A stretch of DNA of 64,000 nt from Serinus canaria (lineage: Eukaryota > Chordata > Aves > Passeriformes > Fringillidae). Every line of letters begins with the position of its first letter. The first letter of the stretch is position 1. Positions 53,918-64,000 of this stretch are shown here, one piece after another. The stretch covers positions 43,494,435 through 43,558,434 of the forward strand of contig NC_066317.1 of assembly GCF_022539315.1 (NCBI RefSeq), in the 5' to 3' direction. Made by a program: the position numbers and the translations under genes. The notes beneath the pieces were generated by a model. It saw only the letters and a program-made list of their open reading frames with translations. It did not search any database and was not told where the DNA came from.

Positions 53918-54973
53918 ATGTCTCTAGCAATCAGAAAGAAAAGCTGGGAAGAGCATGTGACCCAGTGGATGGGATTGGCTTTGGACCCTGTGGAGTATAA
54001 TACAGCATGTCGTCACGGACTTGTAGCTGATAACTTGCAGACAAGTATGGAAAAAGATGAGGTTTTGAGCATGGACCGGAAAGAAAAATGTGCTTCATTT
54101 CCAGAGTGCTGCTATAGTGGAGAGGTGACTGGCTTCCCTGAAAAGCAGCTGGGAAATGTGTCAAAGGAGGTGGATGAAAATGATAACCATGAGGACAAGG
54201 AACATTTTCTGGAGGCGAGCACAGAAACTCTAGTCCATGTGTCTGATGACAACGATGACTATTCTGCACTCAGCCTGGATAGTGTTAATTACCACATCAC
54301 TGCTGTAGGAAGTGAACCCAAAGATGAAGGGCACACCTTAAATGGAGCAGGCTCCTTAACACAGATGGTACCAATAACAGAGGGTAACAAGGCAGCTGAA
54401 TCATCTGGAATCAGTGGAGATATAACTGAGGAACCTGGCTGTGACACAGTTCCTAAAGAGGAGAGGAAAGAAGAAGATGTTTGTGGCAGTATTGGCCAAA
54501 GCCTGGAGCTTTGTAATTATGAAGCCTTAAATGAAGTAGTAGATGTAGAGAAGGAAAATTGTATCAATTCTCCAAATGTGAAAGAAGTTATTATGTCTGG
54601 GAAGCAGCTGCTTCATACTGCTGTAATTGCACAACAGCGCCGGAAATCTGATGCTTTCAAAGACGGGCTTGGAAAGTCTGAGTGCAATGTGGTAGAGAGT
54701 GGGATTTCTTCTGAATCATACCCCAGTGGTGATGGACAGCTCTGCTCAGCAGGGCAGCCCAGCAACGGCCTTATGCAATCTCCTCCTTGCTCTTGCATCC
54801 CGGCAGTGGAAAATGGTCTGGATAAAAGTGGTTTCACAGAACCTCAAGTGGCCCCTGAAAACAAATGCCTTTCAAATGTCAGCTCAGCAGAGGACATTCA
54901 GTGTTTACATGTAAGGAATCATTTGGCCACACACGAATATTCAGACAATCAAGTGAAACTGCGCAAAAGAAAG
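53806..54973 (+). CDS. DLC1: DLC1 long isoform, first coding exon (Rho GTPase-activating protein 7)
   Basis: Only the N-terminal 352 residues of the long DLC1 isoform are encoded here. DLC1 is a RhoA/Cdc42 GTPase-activating tumour suppressor of focal adhesions, and its SAM, RhoGAP and START domains are encoded by exons outside this window. Coding runs 53918-54973 and begins MSLAIRKKSWEEHV. Recognised by resemblance, from memory, to the human long form: the N-terminal SWEEHVT block, TETLVHVSD (residues 102-110), AQQRRK (238-243), ENGLDKSGF (298-306) and LRKRK at the exon end (348-352). The segment is acidic, serine-rich and probably disordered; I see no folded domain. The acceptor is a T-rich tract followed by TTGCAG at 53800-53805. 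The donor is AAG|GTAGGA at 54973/54974, phase 0. The start is set by an in-frame TGA at 53834-53836; 53918 is the first in-frame ATG after it and has G at -3. Confidence 0.93.
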
Positions 54974-57900
54974 GTAGGAGGCTTCTAGACTGCAGAGCGT
55001 TTCTCAAATTTCCCCTCAGTTTCTGATGATGGTGATACAGTGCCTAATTAACTGGGGAGAAAAAGTGATTGTTTCATTAATTTATCAGGTTCAAACAGTT
55101 TCAGGACAAATATGTTTATACAACAACTAAATTTTAGGAGCTTTTTTAAAGGTCTGAAAATGGCTGAGCTATGAATTTTGATGGTTCCTTATATTCACTT
55201 TATATACATTATTTTATATATTTAATGTATGCTGATCAAGGAAAAATGAGTATATGTCTTCTTTCTTTTTTTCTGCTTCCATCATTATTTGATTAGTCTT
55301 AGGAAAACTTATTGTGTCCAGGGGTTTAGAAGCCTTATTGAAAAAGACAGTACAAGGGAAAAGTGCAAGATTTTAAAAGAGAAAAAAAGGAGTGGAAATA
55401 TTTTGCAGTAGTTCTTTGGTCTTTAGCTCAGCCCCATGAGCATATGTTCTTGCAAAAACAAGTACTGCTGACTCTGAAACCATATTTTGTAATTTTAAAG
55501 CAACCAGAGGGTTTCACTGTCTTCACTGAGTAAGGAAGGGTATCATTACAAAATTTTAATGGAGAGATTCCTTGGCAATAAAGCTCCCATTGGCTTAAAT
55601 GGAAGGAGATGTGCTGATTGTAGCACTATGGAATTTATCTTAAAGTCTGGCTTTCCCAGTTATGCTGCTTATTCTAACTAATAACCAATTTGTAATTGTT
55701 TACTTCTCTCTGCCTTTTTTTATTTGACATCATCCAGCTTCTTTTGTCTGGGTTAGTTTTTTTTTTGTTTTGTTTTTGTTTTTTACATCTGGTTTCTTTT
55801 AATTGTGTGGGTTTCATCTGTCAGCTGCAGTGCCTCAGTAGCTGTTTCACTGAGGCACAAATTCACATATCTGAAGTACTCTGTGCCCACACAGCATCCT
55901 GAGCTGCTGGCTGTTGCTTCTTTGTCTAGAACCTTTGGTATCAGTAACATTAGGTTAACATGGTGAGAAGATGTAAACAAGTTTTGCCCTTGTAAGCAAG
56001 GTTTCAGAAGCCCTCCAAGCCAGTCTTCTTTTGGTAGTTTATGCAATCACAGTCAATGCAGTAACTGTTCAAATATCTCACAGCAAGAATATCTCAGAGT
56101 TACAAACAAGAAACAAAAGTATGACAACCAGTACCAGAAATGCTAGTGAAAATGGTTCAAGTTAAAAAAAAGAAAATTAACCAAAATGACATTGTAATTG
56201 AGAACTAATTTACTATGATAATAATTTTTCAGCTGCTTTATTTTGGCATCAAATTTTCTTTTAAAGGATATCTGTTGATATTGATGTGTACATTTCATAT
56301 CACCAGCAAGATGAAGCATGCTATAGTTTTTAATAGTTCTGATTTGATGCTAATTTTCATGTATTCCCTTGGATCTTGTTTTGAGGTCACATACTCATCT
56401 TTTAAATGTACACTCGTGAAAATAATATTTAAGAATGTATGTATGATTTGTGTTTGTGCAATTAAGTATTTTAAAAGACAAATTATAAAAATTCCACAGA
56501 GACAATAGTGAGAAAAACTAAGGAAGGAGATAAGCATAAAAAGGAGCAAAACAAAGAGTTTCTTAAAGGAAGTTTGAGCTGCAACAACTGCAAAATTGTT
56601 TGTAATGTAAAAGGCGATGGAGTCTGTAAATCTTGAGGAGTCCTCATTCTACTTTGGTTAAAGAAATCTTTGCCAACCACTGTAACGTGAATGGCAAAAG
56701 GGAAAATATATGATCTGCTATTGTTTGTGGTATTATTTATCTCTAAGTTCACAGGACACTTCTACAAGCAACATTCCTTCATAAGGGATTTTCTCACTTA
56801 TATCTAAGCATGCACTTTTTTACAAAAGTCTGTCTGTGTTGGTAAAAGTGTGCAATGAAAAATGTGCCTATGTTTACAAACTTCCTCTGAAAGCCACTTT
56901 TGTAATTTTAAGAAAACATTAGAAAAACTGCAGACTTGAAACTGAATCCATCCATAAAAGCCAAGTATTTGCTTTGCAGTGACAGGAAGACTTAAGGGAT
57001 TGGGAATGGCATATAAAACCTTTTCTCTCAAGGTCAGCAGTTCAAGCAGTGCAGTTAAGGCCTAAAACACACCACTGTCTGATTAATGCTCAGTGTCAAC
57101 TATAGTTGCACACAATCATGTGCCCATAAAGGTCAGAATATGGGAAAAGGCACATGGAAATGAATTGCTAAAGGTATTTGGGCACCCAAATCTTCAGGTA
57201 GCACCTTGGGTGATCATAGAAAAGTGCTGATCTTCAGGCATCTTCATGACAGTTAAAACTTAGGACCTTTGAGTAGACTCCTGCTCTTGCTGGTACCAAA
57301 TTCTTTTTCAAATCTGTTCCTCGTTAACGTATTTTAAACTGTTTTTAATTGTGGCAATAGAGCATGACCTTCCCTCTTATCTTTTGATCAGCTGTCTTCA
57401 AACCAGAGCTGAGGTGAGAGACAGTGTGGAGCTGATATGCTTGCTCTGCAGACGGATGCAGGTCCAGGGGCTTAAGGGCTTAAAGTATAGCATCTTTGAC
57501 CAGCACTAACTCCATGGCAGTAAATTGCTTTAGTCATGATGGATGTACTGACACTGAAGATGCTTTTTGCAAACACATCCAGCTGTTGCAGCATTCTTTG
57601 CTCCCTCAAGTCAACAGGGTTCAAATGTTCAAAGCACAGCACCCTCTTTGCCTTCGCTTTCTCAGAAAGCCTTCCTAATAGGAAATAACTTGAATTGAAT
57701 AGGAAATAGGAAGGACCTGAATTTAATTGTGAGAAGTTAATGATATTAGGTCTTATTGAAAGAAACAAAATAATCAAGCTTTCCTGTTGTTCCTGGTTTG
57801 ATAATCAGTTCATCCACAACATGAAATTTATCATTATTAATGGTTCCAAGTAGCAGAAACATAAAAGGATTAACTGTATGTGGGTAAACCAGCTATGTAT

Positions 57901-60900
57901 GCTTTCCTGGGTCAAATAAATTTTGATTTTAAAATAGTAACTTTACAGAATGGTACATTAAACAATATTTGGAACTAAAGAACAAACTGTAGTGCTTGGG
58001 GTATCAAAGCAGCTCACACGTATTTTCATATGTAAAAGGCAACCGAGCTTTTAGCAAACAGTTTTATACAAAACTAGAAGACCACCAACTATTAAGAGAA
58101 TACCCACAAAAGGAGACTATTTGAATATTATACACTGATTTGTAAATGTAAGAAAATGGTCCTTATCTCATGAAGAATCTGTCAAATTTTTGTGTGTGCT
58201 CCATTTTATGTTTTCTCCAAGCTGCTCATCTCATCAAGCTTAGGCAAAGACAGGAAAATCCCTGCTGGAGCATATTGAGAAGGTTCACAAATGCAGAACT
58301 CTAGAATATCAATTTCAGCACTTTTTCAACACAAAAAGAACTACTTTATTCAGCACCAGTATAAAAAGGTGGGTTGAGGAATAAAGTTTCCCAGTAAGTT
58401 CTCCCCACTCACTTCCCAAACATAATTACAGCTGTGCTGTTGCAGCAAGTGATAATCAGCATTTTGTAAATGCAAATTTTAAAATAAGGCTAAGACAGCT
58501 CTTTTTAATGATGGATCAGTAAGGGAGTAGAAAATCAACATTGTAAAGTCTGGCTCTAAATATTTTAAATAAAAATCCATGAAGTTCAAAAAAATTATAA
58601 AAAACTCTACTTATGAAACAAATCTTGGCTTGTTCTGTATATTTCATTGTTCTTCCACAATCCCCTCCTCTAAAATTTTAGTCCTAAAGACCATTCAACA
58701 GAAATAGGAAGAAAACAGCACAGAAACAACTGTGACTGTTCATTTCTCTCCTGTAGGACAATGTAGTTCCTAACGGTGGTCTGCTTAGAAGCTTTCCAGA
58801 TTCAAATAGATAATGTAAGCTCAAAGTCATTCTTGCAAGGCCAGAGAATGTAAGAGTCAGGGCTATTCCTAATGCTCATTATAATTGCTGCTACTTTAAT
58901 CCAGTTTTCTAGATCAAATACTGTGTGATTTGCAAGGGATGCTTAAGGATACAACCAATGTCAGCATAATGATGGCTGCCAGTGTCAATAAGAGGAAAAT
59001 TAATTAAAGAGTATGGTTAACAGGAGACTGGCAGAAATGTCAGAAGAGATCTGGGTAGAAGGTTACCTGGAATGAAGCATGTCTTTGGAACAGTGCCTTT
59101 TCTCCACAGGAAAGCTGTGAGGTTTTAAAACATGGTTTTACATTTCCTGTTCTGTTGCAATAAATTTTATTTCTTTATTTCAACAATTATACTAATGTGA
59201 GAAAGCAAAAAAAAATTACTTACTTGAATTCAGACTTTTCCATCCACATTTTTTTCTTGATTATTATGCATGCCCATGAGATGAGAAGGCTGACCCTTCC
59301 ATTACAATCAGAATTACATTTTGTTTCACAATGCTAAGACTGATTTTTGGGGCAAGTTAGGCTCTTCCAGGAGCTTCTCTTTCTATCACCATGAGCTAAT
59401 TTCACAGGAAACTTAGGGAGCTTTGCTTGCTGGCTCATACTAAGGTACATGAGAGAGGCAGTAGGAAAGCTTCACAAAAACCATAAGAGGTACTGTTTTT
59501 ACTGAAATTGTTTCTTTGCGACTCTTTCTGTGCCATCTATTCTCATTGCACGATCCTTTTCATCTGAACACTTAAAAGTAATATAATATTCTTGTGAGGA
59601 ATAATATCAAACATTGTAGGTATTTTTCTTATTTTATTGCTGTTTGTATATCGAAGCTTCCAGCCCTATCACTAGTATGTCTCTCCAAAGTCTTAATCTC
59701 CCTTTATCTCAATTCTTTCTTTTTTGAATGGTGATAATTTAATGATTCAAATGTTTTGCATTTTTTTAAAGTTAGTTTTAAAGATTCTTACACTGGTTTT
59801 GTTATTTCTATTTATAGAAGGTGGTTTCATAGGGATCTAACCTGTACTATTGCTACATAAGCAGTAGGATGTAGGCTTGTTAGGGTTGTACAGCAACAAT
59901 AACTCAGACAGATCAACATTTAAAAAAAGCATAGAAGATAAAAACAAGAAAAAAAATAGAAATGTACAGGAAACATTAATTAAAAATGGAAATATGTATT
60001 TTGTTGTATTCTGATTTTACAACTGGGAATTAAATTTACCTTTTTCTGAGATGCAGTCTGCAAACGTGTGTCAATCAGAGTAAGATGACAGTTTTAAAAG
60101 CTGGTGATTTTCCCAGTGAATTATCTTTAATTATTCCTTCGCAAAATACGATAAATAAATGCAGTCACTTCTCACAGTTTGTTTTCTCATTGAGTATTTT
60201 TAAAGATAGTCATCTTGCAAATATTCCAGTGGAGGAATCCAACAACCAGGGAAGAAAATTGTCCTCTAAAATCATAATGACCTTTAGAAATTCTGAAAGT
60301 GTGGGCAGTCATGAATGTTATTTGGATGGTTGTTAGAAGACCAAGGTTTCTGAGCTTCATCATGGTCATGGAAGACCAACTCCCAGCTGCTTAGATCTAG
60401 ACACTGAGAAAGAATTAATCTGTGTCAGTGGAACTACTGTGTTCTTAGAGTGTGCCTCAGCACCCTGCTGACCTTGGGTGCTATACTTTGTAACTTTAGA
60501 GACAACAGAATCTAGTTACTATAGAGGTAATATAATAGTAAAATTCCCTTCAAATCATCTGGTTCTCCAACCATATTTCCTGTACAGTTCAGACCTGCAC
60601 TGATGCCAGAGTAGCTTCATTTTCATATACAGAAATAGATAACATAATCTTGGCATCTAGGACATTATTTTTCTTAGTTTTGGAAAGGACAATGGCAAGT
60701 GCAAATATTGGAAATGCAATTATCTCTTTTAAAGGATGTTCTTTCAAACACTGGAAATCTATTTTATCAGGTGTGGAATTCGGATTTTCTTTTTTGTTCC
60801 ATTTCTGCATCTCCCATAATTTTCAAACTTTATGTAGGTTTTTCTAAAGATTCTCAAACTTTCTAAGGGTTTTAGAGAAGACCATGGGTCTCTTTACCCA

Positions 60901-63900
60901 AATTCATAATGTGAATGTGAATACCATCCAAAAATTACTGAGAGATCTTTGAAAGGTTAACTCCTACCCACAACTCAGAGCTGCAGTCTTTAGTATTAGT
61001 ACAGTGGGCAATTATTACTGAAATCCACAGTTGCTTCACCACAAGGAATTTGCTGCATTTGCACATTGCTATTAAATGGTCATGGTTTTGAAGGCATTGG
61101 GAAGAATCTGGCAAGAGATGCAAGTGAAGCAAAACAAGTAGTAGGATTTCTTTGAAAAAAAAGGAAACCTTCTTGGCTGTCATGAATATTTGTTTCTCTT
61201 TTCTGCAGTGAAAACTTGCTTTCTAAATTTACCATTCAATAATGAAAATGTGGTTCAAAAATATAAATGGACTGAGACAGTTGGATTTACATTTTTTAAA
61301 TTATTTGTGTTTTCTATGGTAATTAGTAGAAAGTGGTCATAAAGTACTCTTCTTATTGTGGTAACATGACCACGAATTATTTCTATTACTTTCACAAAAG
61401 TATGTATCATAAATATTATGTCCATCTGGGAAGCTAAAGAATGCTTTCCGACAGACTTCCTTTATGTTTGGACTGAAGTAAGATGTATTTCAAACAATGT
61501 GAAAAGTATTTAAAACAAGTTCAGAACAGGATGGGATGATTGCCAGGCCAATACAGTACAACCTTTATGCAAATTTTACTTTGGCACATTTTTTGTGACA
61601 GTGTTCAGCAATAAATTTTCAAGGCAGTGTTGTCTAGACTGCAAACCAAGAGACTGTTGCACATCAAATTATGCTTGGAGCTGAGCTACCTAAAATGGTA
61701 ATGAAATTATTTGTATTTATAAGCAGTTTGTAGTCACACACTACTGCTTCACCAAAATCATCTAAATGCTTCTAGGGACCAGTCTAGAGAGCTTTAGTTT
61801 CATTCAATGTGTACTCAGAGATTTCTAGTTTTGACAAGTTCTGCAGTACTGATTGGAAGAAAACTTCTAAAACATTTTTTGTTTTATTTTTTAAATGAAT
61901 CTTTAAAAACTCCTTACTGGCCAATTATTTACTGTCTGCACTTTAAATAGCCAGTGGTAGGTCATGTTAAATGCTCCAATGACCACTTGCTAAAATGACA
62001 CCAGATTTTTAATTAACATCAAAATTTTGAGGGAAGTGAATTAATAGCACATAAAATCTTTAATAAATGGGAAGTGGAGTTAAGACACTTGGACAAAACA
62101 TCCTGGATTACATGACATCACTGTCCACAACACACTTTTCTGTTGGTTAGATAAAAAAACTTTTAGAAAAGGAATTTGCTTCCTAGAGCTTTTACTCTCA
62201 CACTTTCACAAGCCTAATGCTCACTTTGACTTGACCTTCCAGTGAAAATAGAGAGATCTAAGAGGCACGCTGAGATACAGCTTCCATCCAAAAACAGTAC
62301 TTAACAGCAGTAATCAGAAAAGACAGGACTAGAGCATTGCTGCCTGTATTAAAGAGCCTTTGATGCTATAGCAGTGGCAGAACAGCTTTTTTAAGCACAA
62401 CTGTTTACTACAGACATGACCTGTGCTAAAAGTAAAAGGTTTTTTGTGTTGCTGTGTCAAAGAAGGAGACAGAGAAGAGCAGCCTAACCTGGCCAGCTCT
62501 GGGAGCTGAGGCTTTACAGCAATGTAGTCTTTGCCACTGCTATCAAGGAGTACTTGACCATGGAAATTTGGTGGTGGGTTAATCCACAGGCATCCGACCA
62601 ATTCCCATGTGATAGTTAAAAGTGAACAGAGAGAACCTCTCTTTCTCTCTTTTTGAGCTGAATTGCAGCTAGGTAGAAGCCATCTGGAAAGCTTATTGTG
62701 GGAATTTTTTCTTGGTGTTTTTTTTTGGTTGGGGTTTTTTGTTGTTTTGGTTTGTTTGGTTGGTTTTTTAATAGGTTGTTGGGGTTTTTTTTTGCTTCCC
62801 ACCATAATTGTACCTATGATTGAAACACCTAAAATGTGTTGCTCACACTTATTTCCTTTTACTGCTCTCTCTCAAAGGTGACATAAGAGATTTGTAAAGG
62901 CAAGGAGGCTTATGCCACAGAAAATACACATGGTGTATTGGTGTATTGAATATGGCTTTACAAAATGAAACAATACTGCTTCTGCTGCCAAAAGCTATTC
63001 CAAGCTCCAGTGGATATGGCCAAAAATGGTCATGAATTCAAATTTAGAGGGATATTCTTCCTCCTTTGAAAAAAATCGAGGGAGCAATACATGTGTGAGC
63101 GTCTGTGTGTGCTGAGGTAAATGTATGGCAAATGTATACCAGATCCTCACTGCTTTTCATAACTGTCACAGCTGATGTCTAAAGCTTTTACAACAATGAA
63201 CACAAGAACTTGGTTTATGCACACGACACTAATGAGAAATTGGCTCACTGTAACATGAAGATGTCCTTCAGTACTCCAGCAATAACTGTCATATCTGAAG
63301 ATTCCCACTGTCTTTGCACTCTCACCTTATGTAAGGCTTAGGAGAACAAACTCAATATGTATTTATGTTAAACAGAAATCTATTTATCCTTTTCTGTAAG
63401 TTGCCTCCTTCCTATTTTTTTCACACGGCATATCCAATTAAACAAATGTTTCTATTTTAATATCCAGCATATTTTAATAATGTATTATCTCATCTACCCA
63501 ACAGAAAAGATCTTTAAGAAGCTGATTATATTCTTGCACTATCTGTTTTAATCTCTTGGATGTTATCCTCAAGCTTCTAAAGAAAAGATGGTTTGCATGC
63601 ACTACTAATCATTGATATGTGATTCATGGCTGTTTGATATGAAGGCATGAAAAAATTCAGCAGTGCTAAAGCTCATGGCTTGTGTTGCATGAAATTTTAG
63701 CTTCAAAATATTTTAAAAGCTGACACAATTATTACACTGGAAATGAAAAAGCACAGCCAGAAGCCAAACATTGGTAATCTAAATCAAACTAGTTTCCTAC
63801 ACCCAGATTCCCTGGAAAACACTTAACTTCTGATAAATGCCAAATTTTATTTATCTCACACATATTTACTAGTGATTCTATGTGCATATTACACCTCAAT

Positions 63901-64000
63901 ACATCTGAATTTGTTCCAGCATGTTAAACTCACCTCTTTACAAATGCTCTATTGGTTTGCATATGATGCCAAGATGATCAAGTGGTAAATGAACACTATA
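54974..64000 (+). other. DLC1: DLC1 intron following the first coding exon
   Basis: It starts with the donor GTAGGA and continues past the window edge. The next coding exon of the long isoform is not recognisable here. The sequence is AT-rich, with homopolymer runs and a G/T-rich tract at 62705-62795. No further exon, RNA gene or recognisable transposon was supported. Confidence 0.75.
62705..62795. repeat. G/T-rich low-complexity tract
   Basis: Runs of T alternate with GG or GGGG (TTGGTTGGGG, TTGGTTTGTTTGG, GTTGGGG). The overlapping open frames on both strands are compositional. Confidence 0.8.

Noticed and set aside
53931..54269. 112-codon minus-strand frame
   Set aside because: It is the shadow of the DLC1 coding exon.
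62329..62881. Overlapping frames of 158 codons (minus) and 72 codons (plus)
   Set aside because: Driven by the G/T-rich tract at 62705-62795; no recognised domain or splice support.

Overview
The window looks like AT-rich vertebrate nuclear DNA, most probably from a bird. It holds several decayed CR1 LINE fragments. Some end in the ATTCTATGATT-type 3' terminus typical of avian CR1, and no SINEs of mammalian type were seen. There are no operons, no dense coding and no RNA genes that I can support.

The one clear gene is the 5' part of DLC1 (deleted in liver cancer 1, a RhoGAP/START protein), long isoform, on the + strand. A single large exon at 53806-54973 starts after a good splice acceptor and carries a short 5' leader with two small upstream ORFs. 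It begins translation at 53918 and encodes 352 residues before a phase-0 splice donor. The remaining exons (SAM, RhoGAP and START domains) lie beyond the right edge, so 54974-64000 is intron.

About 15 kb upstream, at about 38400-39121, is a stretch that looks like the promoter and non-coding first exon of this isoform. It has a palindromic CRE (38443-38450), a TATA box (38636-38641), locally higher GC/CpG content and a strong splice donor at 39121/39122. This is inference, not proof.

Layout: 1-38400 is apparently gene-free flanking DNA with CR1 relics at 5250-5795, 8311-8371, 14600-15590, 19960-20460 (minus), 22152-22310 (minus) and 32141-32407, plus small tandem repeats. 38400-39121 is the candidate promoter and exon 1. 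39122-53805 is putative intron 1, with a 212-bp CTTTC tract, a GC-richer island near 49.2-49.9 kb and one CR1 tail. 53806-54973 is the coding exon, and 54974-64000 is intron.

I found no convincing undescribed biological system. The best leads are the candidate cAMP-responsive promoter and the upstream ORFs that may tune translation of the long DLC1 isoform.
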